Shown here: in pieces, positions 24,701 to 34,876 of the stretch
How positions within the stretch are numbered: the stretch's first letter is position 1
Layout of the letters: the number at the start of each line of letters is the position of its first letter
Assembly (NCBI GenBank): GCA_037043015.1
Contig: CM073323.1
Span: forward strand, 29,602,758-29,666,757
DNA from: Bryum argenteum
Lineage: Eukaryota > Streptophyta > Bryopsida > Bryales > Bryaceae
Direction of reading: 5' to 3'
DNA length: 64,000 bases
Notes under the pieces: generated by a model
What the model was told of the DNA's origin: nothing
The model's database searches: none
What the model saw: only the letters and a program-made list of their open reading frames with translations
Translations under genes and position numbers: made by a program

Positions 24701-25084
24701 CTCCAAGCTGCATTCAATCATTCCAATCTTTCTATTACAATCCTGCACTTGTTAGTTACTTAGTTAGGAGAATATGAATTTTTTTCCTGATGATCAAACT
24801 TGCTCAAGCTCCCTGGCTGCTGTTATCCTTGGGGAATGCATTTTTGTTCTTGTGTCTATTCCTGTATACATTACAATATTTCGAATGTTTCAAGTCCTCC
24901 GATTGTTAAAATTTCGAAGCGACATGTACAGTACATCAAGCAGCGTGATGTCTGTTCCAGAGTGCTTTGTTGAGTTTGTTCTATCCTTTTTATTTTTATA
25001 TCTTGACCGCGAGTAAAAGTAAATTCCACTGCAGAAACTGTATAACAGACCCTCCTCGGACAATCTCTAGGGCAGATAGGTTCC
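21721..25084. other. Non-coding DNA with T-rich tracts
   Basis: No frame with a known motif on either strand. Long T runs occur at 23037-23059 and 23104-23143. The frame starting near 21735 downstream of the LTR-like segment is short and unrecognised. The region 23560-24600 is more GC-balanced but still gives only overlapping shadow frames. Confidence 0.4.
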
Positions 25085-25676
25085 TTAACCCTTAATCGTC
25101 ACCGGTGACCAAACTAGTCACCAAGGTCATTGTTTTTGCTTTTCGGGTCCAATACAGTGGGAGGGTGCAGATCTTGTCCAAAGGCACCCCTATTCTTTTG
25201 TTTTTCTGAATCCAATGCTCCTTCCCAATCGCCTTCTTGAGGTTTGTGTGATCCGCGCGAAATTGTAGGGGCCACGTGATCCCATGGTCAATGCTCTTTG
25301 ACTTGGCCTTTCTTTTTATTTTTTTGACGATTTTTTTTCAAAATAATAAAAAATCTTGATCTTTATCCCTATACCATGCTCTTTGATGTTAATTTTCAGA
25401 AAAATGACCCAAGGGGGGAAAAACCAAAAAAGCAACATGATATTTCTCACTCATGATCAGCAACCAAAACAATTTTTTCTCAACGGTGTCATTTTTTGAG
25501 ATTTTACCCGATGTGATCGATCTTTTTTGCATTGGTCAAATCACCAAGTTACCTTGATAACCACCGTTTCCGTTTCTCAAAATTGTTTTACCTTCACTGC
25601 AGAAATAAGGCTAGAAGACAATGAGGTTGCATTTCTCTCCAATTTGTGGAAAACAAGGATGTCAATTAAGGGTTAA
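25085..25676. mobile_element. 592-bp TTAA-bounded inverted-repeat element (piggyBac-like end)
   Basis: Left end TTAA-CCCTTAATCG (25085) and right end CAATTAAGGG-TTAA (to 25676). The ends are inverted and flanked by TTAA on both sides. No coding capacity. Shares its terminal motif with the elements at 27410, 27903, 42299, 43359 and 48399. Confidence 0.55.
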
Positions 25677-26065
25677 GAAGCTGAAACAAAGAAGAACAAC
25701 TTCAAACCTATTGTGAGGCTGGTGCAGAACTGTGGATAGAGTGTAAATTTCACCTATATGGTACTAGCTCTTGGCAACGGTTTCTAAAGAATTTATTACA
25801 TTCCAAGATCAATGACGCAATGGCTTGGTTTTGGAAAAAGAAGTCAAGTGCTTAAACAACTAGGACTCGTAAGTGATAAAGCTCTAGCAACTCAAAACCA
25901 AAGACTAAGTTGCAGTTTTAACAAACTATAGATTACTTTGTTTCCTTTAAGGCATCTCCACCCTTGCGCTCTAAACGACCTCAAGACAGAATAAATCACC
26001 AGCAAGACCAAGTGTGGTTTTAAATCCCACCGCACAAATGTACCAAACAAGGATTTATGTCAAGC

Positions 26066-26883
26066 CCGGGGAGGCAACTCACTTATTATGGGCAAGGTTG
26101 TGCGGCATAATAAGTCAATTTAGACTTGTTATTCCATTTATAATAACGTATAATATGCTTCTTATGACGGAATCAAAACTTTTAATATATAGAATCTTAT
26201 TATGCTTTATCATAACTTTCTATACAATCCTCAATTCCGTTAAATTGGCATTATGCCGCTAAAATGGCACACCTCAACTTTCTGAACTGTAGTTCAATAA
26301 CCATGTGATGTAACAGAATTTGAAGGTGATATTATGGAAAATGAGTGACAATGTACATGTAGGAGTGATATTACCAAAAAAATCATGATATTACATAATA
26401 CACCATTCCATGTGAGCACTAATGTAAGATTTGGTGTGACAAAATGGCACATGGCATAGTGCCATTTTAACGGAATTGAGGTTCACAATAAAACTTTTAA
26501 CAACTAAACAAAGTGTTGCACTTAAATACAACATAGAAATTCAAAGTGTACATATATAAGAACCTTATTGTGCAATTATTATGCCCTTATTGTAAAATTT
26601 ATTTTATTCTATTTATAATATAATTTATAATATGTCTTAAAATATAAGGACCTTCTTGTCCTTACACCCGTGCTTAATAAATTATCTTATTTTACACTTA
26701 TTATATGTCATATCTTATTATAAATTAACAATTTTGAAACACACAATACATATTCTGAAAGCTCTCATGTCTACTTTCTTATGAACTATATATCATCATA
26801 ATCATAAGTGATTAAATCATAATATTTTGTAACATAAGACATAATAAATCTTCTTATAACAACTTGGAGTTGCCTCCCCAGGG
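26066..26883. mobile_element. Inverted-repeat element with exact 8-bp target duplication
   Basis: The ends CCGGGGAGGCAACTC (26066) and the reverse complement of GAGTTGCCTCCCCAGGG (to 26883) are inverted. TGTCAAGC occurs on both sides, at 26058-26065 and 26884-26891. An 8-bp duplication suggests the hAT superfamily, although the ends are not typical of it. The interior is AT-rich and non-coding, and a separate 253-bp MITE (26229-26481) has inserted into it, so this element is older. Confidence 0.75.
26229..26481. mobile_element. 253-bp MITE, copy 1 (nested)
   Basis: The ends CCTCAATTCCGTTAAA-TGGCA and its complement TGCCATTTTAACGGAATTGAGG (split here to stay short) form ~20-bp terminal inverted repeats. 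The interior is AT-rich with repeated GATATTA/ATATTAC blocks. The reverse complement closely matches 61820-62077, showing a mobile family. No target duplication was clear. Confidence 0.8.
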
Positions 26884-27409
26884 TGTCAAGCTCTTCAATC
26901 TTTACTTCTGGTCTCCAATTCTTTGTGGTCGCTTTACTAAACTTGAAATGTGGGCTTTTCACAATACTCCATGATTTTTTGCATTCTTGGTTGATGTTGG
27001 AGATCACGTTTTCACTGTTCCAGTTTGTGACATCCTTCAGATAGCACTACACCTTCATGAGTAGTGCGAAAGTCGACGAGCCAGGAGCCGTTTTCAAGAG
27101 CAAGACGGCGAAAATCGGAGCAAGGGTGGGGCTGTGAGCAGTGAGCCAGTGACCGGTGCACCAAATATGATGCGTGAGACCGAGAGTGAAGATGCCCTCA
27201 TGATTGGTATGATATACAACACACTGATATTTTCAGCTCCACCCCAATTATAGTCCGGGAATTGGGAAACATTACATGAATCCAGCCTCGTGCAAACACA
27301 CTTCTATCATGATTGGACCATAAATTTGCAAACAGCTAGATTCCGTTTCCCTTATCCCTCACAAGCCATCATTATTTTCAAGCTCCCCTCAGTCTGTTCA
27401 AAAACTAAT

Positions 27410-27778
27410 TTAACCCTTAAACGGCCCTGTCAGCCCCTCGGGCTGTTTTCCTGCAGAATCTTCTCTGTAGCTCATTTGATTCTTCACTTTTTGCTTATAT
27501 TTTTATATCATTGTGGTCACCTTCTTATGATGCATCCACATAGTAAAATTTCACAATCCAAATCACAATTTGTATGAGAGATATGTGATTTGAAAGGATT
27601 GTGGTAGGTAGGTTGGGGTTGCACAAAACCTTGTAGGAGGTTGCAAGCTCATCATTGATTGGTTCATTCATGATGCCCAAGTTCAAAAAGTGCACTATTC
27701 ATGATGCCCAAGTCCAAAAGATGCTGAGATCCAATTTCGGGCTGCCCATTGGGGAGTGGAAGGCCATTTAAGGGTTAA
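27410..27778. mobile_element. 369-bp TTAA-bounded element, copy A
   Basis: TTAA-CCCTTAAACGGCC on the left and GGCCATTTAAGGG-TTAA on the right give inverted ends with TTAA on both sides. The first ~220 bp (to 27630) match 27903-28117 in direct orientation, including CAGAATCT-CTCTGTAGCTC and AATCACAATTTGTATGAG. Two ~30-bp direct copies of ATGATGCCCAAGT-CAAAA lie at about 27670-27720. Confidence 0.6.
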
Positions 27779-27902
27779 GCTGCCCTCTGAAAACATTCAT
27801 CCGGATCGATACAATCGTAGTCGTAAAAGTAATTAGCATGATTTATTACCTGTAGAAGTGTAGATGTGATTATATTGTGAACAGATGAATGATGAGGACT
27901 GT

Positions 27903-28117
27903 TTAACCCTTAAACGCCGAAGATGACCCGACGGGTCATGTTCCAACAGAATCTCCTCTGTAGCTCTGAATGTACTCAACTTTTCACTTATATTTTGATA
28001 TCAAACCTTCCTGTGATGCATTCAAGAAGTGAAATTTTAGAATTCAAATCACAATTTGTATGAGTGATTTTGTGCTTTGAAAGGATTGTGGTAGGTAGGT
28101 TGGGGTTGTACATAACC
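27903..28117. mobile_element. TTAA-bounded element, copy B (right end lost)
   Basis: Starts TTAA-CCCTTAAACGCC and follows copy A for about 215 bp to TTGGGGTTG-ACA-AACC, after which similarity ends. The expected GGGTTAA right end is missing, so this copy is truncated or runs into different sequence. Confidence 0.55.
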
Positions 28118-28444
28118 TTCCTGTCACAGTTAACCTGAGCCTTCATGAAGACTTTCTGAATTCCAAGTGACCAACTACAATTTCAGGGGCAATCCACACG
28201 GGCGGCAACGGCAACCAGCTGCGTTGTGCGATTGGCTGACGCTGTTGATGGTTTGCCACACGGTGGGCAGACCCCGAGCGGCAACTCTAACGTGGTCTGG
28301 CATAGAGTGCTTCCAAAACTTCCAGGCGCTCGACGCTGGAAGCCCGAGTTTGGCGGGCGCTATCACCAATGGCTGCCTCCCCCGCCCTTTTGAATCCCAG
28401 CCGCGGCGCGACTTCCCTCCTGCGACGTGCAGCGCGACCTCGGT

Positions 28445-28597
28445 CATGGTTGTCATATCAGACAAATTACTATTCATTTCATGTCCTACAGGACGAGTTA
28501 CTATTCATCACATGTACTTTGAAGGTACATTTGATAAATGGTAACTCGTCCTATAGGACATGAAATGAATAGTATTTTGTCTAATATGACAACCATG
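28445..28597. mobile_element. 153-bp foldback MITE with exact 8-bp target duplication
   Basis: Two ~60-bp arms are almost perfect inverted copies. The left arm starts CATGGTTGTCATAT and contains TTCATTTCATGTCCTA; the right arm ends ATATGACAACCATG. Together they can fold into one long hairpin with a ~25-base loop. ACCTCGGT flanks both sides (28437-28444, 28598-28605). The surrounding DNA is GC-rich while the insert is AT-rich, which makes the edges very clear. The few differences between arms imply a young insertion. Confidence 0.9.
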
Positions 28598-28997
28598 ACC
28601 TCGGTGCTTGCGGCTGCCTCTCCCGCCCGTGTGCCGCCCGTCTGGTAACTCGGGGGAGCAGGCAGGTGAGCTAGCTTCCAGCTCTACTCTATCCCTAGCC
28701 TTTGCAACCTCTGCCGCTGCCCCCCGTGTGGATTGCCCCGCGGTGCACTCATGTTTAGGTGCACTCATATTCAAAATCCATGATGCATTGATTAATCATG
28801 TACCGAGTTCGTTATTGGAGGGGACAATCGCTTTGTCTGATAGTGAGCACTGAAAAGGCGAGGCCACTAATTTAAGGACCTACTTAGATCAAGCAAACTT
28901 GGAAAAGTCCAGCATGTAATGCCCCGCCGGGCAAGGCAACTTGTTGCCTTGGTTTAGTGTGTATTAGTTCAATTATTATTACACTAACTAGTTGGTG

Positions 28998-29032
<35 letters not shown>
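28998..29032. repeat. Poly(A) tract, 35 bp
   Basis: An uninterrupted A run directly before dispersed repeat copy 2. Possibly the tail of an otherwise unrecognised retroposed sequence. Confidence 0.8.
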
Positions 29033-29035
<3 letters not shown>

Positions 29036-29039
29036 AGAG

Positions 29040-29283
29040 CATTTCTCGGAGCCCCCATCAGCCAATGGAATTATTTCTTCAAAATCCTTGGAATTTTCCA
29101 TTTGGACCCCCGACGACCGTTTTCAATAACTTTGAATTAAAATTTGAGGCCTGCGACCCCAAATTGCTCTTAGAGGCCTACTCCTTGGCATTTTACGCCT
29201 ATACATCAAAAAATTAGGGGCTCTCTATCCATCCCCTCCCTTGCCCCCCCAAAAATGCTCATAACACTGAAATACGGTGAACC
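29040..29283. repeat. Dispersed repeat, copy 2
   Basis: Direct-orientation partner of 9095-9410 (see that entry for shared blocks). It begins right after a 35-bp poly(A) tract. Confidence 0.6.
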
Positions 29284-29568
29284 TAGCAGAACCGTTTGGA
29301 TAGAAGGCTTCCTCTTCCAATATGAGCTCGTTTTCCTACATAACTCACATTCAAATTGTAAAAATTTAAACGTACAATCTTGTAGTTTCAACAAACAATC
29401 ATATAACATAACATTCATAATAAAAATGTCAATAAAAAAATCAATCAAAACTAAAACACATGATGCAATTCTTTATGCAAAAAGTGAAGTAATTATCTAT
29501 CTACATTAAAATCAAAGCCATGAGTTACAAAATCAAGCTAGAAACTAGAATGTATAATCACGATGGCT

Positions 29569-32500
29569 CAAGGTTGTCAGACAAGGCACGCAGACCGCCC
29601 GTCCGCCCACCCACTTGCCTGGCTTATCCGATTGAGTTCTTGCCCGCCCGATGTGGTCAAAGGGTTATTGACTTTTAGTTGAGGTAAAAAAAATGACCAT
29701 CTCGCAAGGGTTAACCACGTGGCTGCCATGTAAGCGCAACATGGGATTGATGGCAGGGCGGGTATCAATGAGAGGGGCAGGTTTCTCCAAGGCACAACGG
29801 ATTTTTCTATAGTAGGGCGAGTACCTCTAATGCAAAGCAGATTTTTCAGATGAAGGGGGGGTATTTCAAGTGCAGGGAGGTTCCCTAGCGGTTGGGCGGG
29901 TGCGGCGGGGCCGGTACAGCGGTACGGCCGTACGGGTGCGGCTAGGCGGGTGTCTTGGGGGAGAGGGGAGGAGAGGAGACAAACTCACACAAACACTCTT
30001 TTCTCTTCTCCACCCTTTTTCATGAGCTTGAATTTGTTTTGAAGTAACAAGGCCTACGATTTAGCAAGTGCAAATCCAAACATTCTCCCATGATATCTGA
30101 GAAATCAAAATCTTGGTTTTGGTGGAAGAATGTTTGGATTTGTCTACTCTAAAAATACCCAATCCTTCTTCAAAGAACAAAAAGGGCGGAGGAGATGTGG
30201 AAAGCCTTGGCGAATCTCTAGCCAAGGCTCTTGAGAGGGTAAGGGCAGATGCCATGGTGAAAGGTGGGTCCCCCATTGCATGACGGCTTTTCCTTGAAAA
30301 GGCGGATTTCTTAGGGCGGGTGCCCTAGAAGGCAGGGCATGAGCCCCGGGCAAGGCGGTTTACCATGAAAGGGTAGGTTTTCATCGCGAGCTCCCCATGG
30401 GAGGGCGGGTCTTTCATAAAGAAGGAAGGGGGGGAGAGCCAAGGAGAGGGGGATTCAAATCTTCCCACTTTCAATTCCTCCTCTTATTTAAAATTTAAGC
30501 TATCACACTCCAATTCCTCCTTCTTATTCAAACTTTGTGCTACCACATTCCAAATTCCCAATTATCCATGTTATTAAAAATTAAAGCTACCACACCCAAA
30601 ACCCCCCCCCCTCCATCTTATTCAAATTTGGAATACAAAAGCTTACGAAAGCAGCTTAAGGATGATTTGAAAAAAAATTCCATCCCTCCCAATCTCCCAT
30701 CCTTAGAAAACACATCGGACCGTAATTGCATCCAAATGTAGCCCCAATTTTTGTTTCTTGCATAATCTTGAAACAAGAAGGAGAATTTAAATGTAGCTCA
30801 CGTTGAGAAATTGACAAAATAATCTGGAGTAATAATGCTAATTTGAACTTAGTTCACACTACCAAATTATGACAATAATTTGAAATTGTAAATACGTAGT
30901 TGATAAATAATATAGTATTTATATGTAGTATTTGTTGTCAAACCATCTATCTTTATATGCTTTAGTTCTACGTGTATTTAAAAAATTTGAATACTTGTGT
31001 ATTTCAAGCATATCAAATTTTTGTATAAACCCAAAGAATTTATATATTTATAATTTTTTATTAAGAAGTAACCATAGTCCATAAAAATTTAGAGATTATC
31101 AGTTTTAAATATTCAGATCTATATGGTAATCATAACTTTTTGCACAAATGATGACATATGGATGCGATTCTCTTATGATTTTATTTTTTTTATAATTCCA
31201 TCATTTTTATAGGGTTTTAATTAGCTTCTGCAAGTGTTAATCACCCCATCCTTCCAATTATCTATTCATTTCCTAATTTTCAAACTTTCAATGGTTCTGA
31301 ATACTTGCAAGTAAAATCTAGCCCACATGTCCGTATTCCCTATGAAATTTTTGATGATTCCATTATTTTCACATGGTCCTTATTAGCTAATGGAATATTT
31401 TAAATTATTTTTTCTCCCCTCTTTTCTATTTTGCATTTTTGCTCCGGTCACTTCAGCCACTTCTAAGAAAATTGGGAAAAATAGCTCCGATTTTTAAAAT
31501 TTCTTTTTAGACGCTTCCGTCATCTTTTAAGGGTCTTCAATAGCTAGTCTGAATGTAACAAACATATTTTTATTATTTACTTAAACTTACTTTAGAAGCG
31601 CTCCCCAATTTGATAAGTCTAATTAAACTTAAGTATTTCTTGATATCACTTCCATTTCTTCCTTGCTTAAAAACACATACCATATTTTCTATTAGGTACT
31701 AATTACTTGGAAAAAACTCAAAATCCATTTCAGTCCCCTTCTTTCCCATAGAAATGCACTCACCATGTCATTCAAATCTCTACGTTCTAATTCTCCCAAA
31801 ATTTTCTTTTTAAAATGGTGGATTTTTTAAATTTTTCTTACTAAGATTATTTCCACATGTGGCTTTCATAAGGTAGGAAATACACAAAGATATTTTTGCT
31901 CCGGTTTTTTACAATTCTTCATGCATCGACCCCTATTTTAAATTTGTTCATAATTCGGAGTATAGTAGTTCAAATTTTGAATAATAGGGGGAATTGGAAT
32001 GTGGTAGCACAAATTTGAATAAGAGGGGCAATTGAAAGTGGGAAGATTTGGATTCCACCCTCTCCTAGAATCCCCCCCCCCCTCTTCTCTACCTATTCCG
32101 TAAGGGACCCGCCCTACCATGAGGAAGTGAGGAACCCATCCTACCCCTACCTCTCAGCACACCTACCGTGCCTTTCAGAACACTTGCACTGCCCCCCAGG
32201 GCACTCGCCTCGCTCCACCCCCCTCCCCGACACACGCCCTAGGGATGCTGCTCTTTCACGCGGAACTTGCCCTACTGTGGGGGACACCCCCTTCACCATG
32301 ACACCAGCTCTTACCCTTTCAAGCGCCTTGACAAGGCTTTCCTCATCTCCTCCAAACTTCTCTTTTTTTGAAGAAGGACCGGGTATTTTTGGAATGGACA
32401 AATCCAAATATTTTTTGATTTCCTGGATATATTGGGAGAATGCTTGGATTTGCACTTGCTAAATCGAAGGCCTTCTTATTATAAAAGAAATCGAAGTTTA

Positions 32501-32933
32501 TGAAAAAGAGAGAGGGAGAGAAGGTAGAGTTTTGTGCACTCTCCTCTCTTCTCCTCCCTTCTCTCCCAAGACACCTACCTAGCCGCACCCGCCCCCTACA
32601 CCGGCCCCGTAGCACCCGCCCTACCCAACCGCTTATAAACCCCCCGCCCCTCTAGAAACTTCTCTGCCTCTCTAAGAACCTGCCTTGCATTTTTGACACT
32701 CGCCCGGACACCACCCCCACACGCCCTCTCCTCTAGTTTCCATCCCCACGCCACGGTGGACTGACACGTCACATCCTACATGGTTTTGTATTGTAAAATG
32801 TTTTGCCCACGAAAAATTACGTGCCCTTTCCATTAAGTAGGGCAGGCACGCCTGCTTGCTTCATACAACTTCTCCACCCGGTATGTCCGCCTGATCACCT
32901 CAAGTCCTCAACACGCTCGACGTGACAACCCTT
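29569..32933. mobile_element. 3.4-kb element with long inverted arms, probably hAT-like and non-autonomous
   Basis: Arms of roughly 1 kb (about 29569-30620 and 31960-32933) are inverted copies. Clear matched blocks are TAGCAAGTGCAAATCCAA (30062 and the complement at 32462), the GCCATGGTGAAAG region, and the CACTTTCAATT/CTACCACATTCCAA blocks. The outer ends read CAAGGTTGTCA and, in reverse, AAGGGTTGTCA, close to hAT ends. Candidate 8-bp duplications are CGATGGCT (29561) and CGATGATT (32934), matching at 6 of 8. The middle is AT-rich and non-coding. C-rich runs (CCGCCC, TGCCCTA) in the arms make open frames that look coding but are not conserved between arms. Confidence 0.7.
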
Positions 32934-32970
32934 CGATGATTACTTAAACTAAAATGTATAATCATAAAGA

Positions 32971-33360
32971 CTACCATTTTCCTTGATATACATTTCCACC
33001 TCTCTCAAACATAGACATGATTAATTTCCTCATAGTATCAGGTTCCTCAATGCTATAGTACCAAATTTCTTATAATTTCTCCCACAAATCCTTCTTGTCA
33101 GAATTTTACTCGGACATTCTCGTACGTATGATGATCTATTTCATCCCAAAGGTTATCTATAGGATTCAAGTGACGAGATTAAAGCGGATGCTAAATTAGT
33201 AAAAACTTATCATGTGCTAACAATGATCAATCTATAACATACTTAGAAGTGTGTTTGGGATTGTCATTGCTATGAAAATAACATTTTGCTTTCCTAATCA
33301 ATGCATGTATATAGTATTCATTCCTTTGTTCAAAACGAAGGTTGTCAACTCCCTCCCAAG
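32971..33360 (-). pseudogene. Tc1/mariner transposase, C-terminal part (interrupted)
   Basis: The minus strand reads NLRFEQRNEYYIHALI, then CYFHSNDNPKHTSKYV, HLNPIDNLWDEIDHH and a closing SMFERGGNVYQGKW before a stop at 32973-32971. These match the usual Tc1/mariner order, including the central Asp block and the S-P-D-L-N-P-I-E-N-L-W-D block. In that last block the catalytic acidic residue is replaced by His, and frames are broken between blocks, so it is inactive. The N-terminal side continues at 49800-49711, beyond the 16-kb insertion. Confidence 0.85.
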
Positions 33361-33529
33361 CAGGGATGTCAATATGGACGTCTTTTGAGTTTTTTTGGTC
33401 GGACGTCCGTCCGGGGGGGTAAAATGGAATTACTACGACAACAGTAAAAATTTCAACCATTAGATCTTCTTGGAGCTCGCATCTAAGCCGTTCAAATCTG
33501 ATCTTCTTTAGAGCGACCGAGAAAATTCG

Positions 33530-33815
33530 CTCCGACCGGCGCCCGGTCGAGGCGACCGAAGGTCGTGGTGACCATGAGATTTGATTCGGAGATCCACAAC
33601 CGTCAGATCGATAACGGTCGACCGATCGGTCGGCGGTCGACCGGTCGGACGGGCGGTCGACGGATCGGTCGATCGGTCGATCGGTCGGACGGGCGGTTGT
33701 TGTTGATCGGATCGGTCGGTCGGTCGACCGGTCGGACGGCGGTTGACGGATCGGTCGGCGGTTGACCGATTGGTCGGCGGTCGACCGGTCGGACGGACCG
33801 ACCGGAATTTAAGGG
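33530..33815. repeat. GC-rich GGTCG array, left subterminal
   Basis: Irregular tandem of GGTCGACCGGTCGGACGG-like units. Similar arrays occur at 34370-34600, 41800-42055, 43870-44050, 46510-46860, 47870-47935 and 49445-49615. All of these lie inside the 16-kb element. Confidence 0.8.
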
Positions 33816-33840
33816 GGAAAAATTTTAAAAAAAAAATTTA

Positions 33841-33927
33841 AAAATCTAAATTTAGAATCCGGTCGCTCCGTCCGATCGGTCGGGCCGACCGATCGGACGG
33901 ATCGACCGGATTCTAAATTTAGATTTT
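33841..33927. repeat. Near-perfect 87-bp palindrome, left
   Basis: Begins AAAATCTAAATTTAGAATCC, passes through GGTCGCTCCGTCCGATCGGT to a centre near 33884 and mirrors back to AAATTTAGATTTT with about one mismatch per arm. It would form a very stable hairpin or cruciform. The same palindrome is found at 49314-49401, about 310 bp from the right end, while this one is about 480 bp from the left end. Confidence 0.9.
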
Positions 33928-33934
33928 ATTTTTA

Positions 33935-33967
<33 letters not shown>

Positions 33968-34258
33968 TTTCCCCGGACGGCGTGGGCGTCCGAAGCCGCC
34001 TTGGTGGGGAGCTAAGGATGGCGGCCACTCCTCTTAACCCTAACCCTATTCTAATTTATTTCAACAACCATTTTGAATTTCTTAACAACTCCCTCCCTAA
34101 AGTTTTTCAAGATCCAGATTACACTATTTGGGGTTCCCGCCCAAATAAGATTCTCCTTGCTTTGAGCATTACGATCTCACTAATGGAAAAGAATCAACGG
34201 TTTAAATTTTACAAGTGACTAAAAACTCAAGTAAACTTTAAAATCCTACGGTTGGATC

Positions 34259-34330
34259 CAGGGATGTCACAGCGTCCGGACGTCCGGACGTCCGGCAGGG
34301 GTCCGGGGACCGTCCGTGACTTAGAAAATC
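34259..34330 (+). mobile_element. Internal second hAT left end
   Basis: CAGGGATGTCACAGCGTCCG at 34259, continuing through GACGTCCGG to GTCCGTGACTTAGA, is nearly identical to the reverse complement of the true right end (49643-49710). It lies just before the transposase remnant. Either an autonomous hAT inserted into the left arm of an older, shorter element, or a right end was copied inside. The partner end and an 8-bp GTTGGATC duplication on its far side were not found. Confidence 0.65.
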
Positions 34331-34876
34331 TGGTCGTTTTACAAGGGTAAATGACCAACGGGTGCGTTCATTGGTCGAACCACCCCGTCGGCCGTCCCGA
34401 CCTCTCCGTCGCCCGACCGACCCGGTCGGTCGCTGAGCGAGAGCGGCCCGCCGTCGGCACACGGCGACCGGCCGTCGGTCGGCCGTCGGTCCCGGCGACC
34501 GCCGCGTCGGTCCGGCCGTCGGCCCGGCGACCGGCCGTCGGTCCGGCGACCGCCTCGCATCTCCGCGGCCCGCCCTCGCATCTGCGACCGCTTAACGGCG
34601 GATGGCCCTTTTGAGCATCCAACGGTTTCAATTTCAAATTGCAACGGTCATATTCGGAGTTGGATGGTATATAAGAGAAGACACATTGAGTCTCATTTCA
34701 CTTCCGAATTTTGAACACTTTCCAAGAGCTATGAGCCACATAATTCATTTTATGTGTACATTGCTTGGTAGGTATTGAGTTTGGAAGTGAGGATTTCGTA
34801 AGGAACTCTTGCCAATTTTTTTTTCCCGTCACGGTCCCACCATTACTTAAGACTTTGAGGCGTCCTATTTATCAAA

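Noticed and set aside
28170..28780. GC-rich frames around the foldback MITE as a gene
   Set aside because: Frames overlap on both strands, run through the MITE insertion and show no domain.
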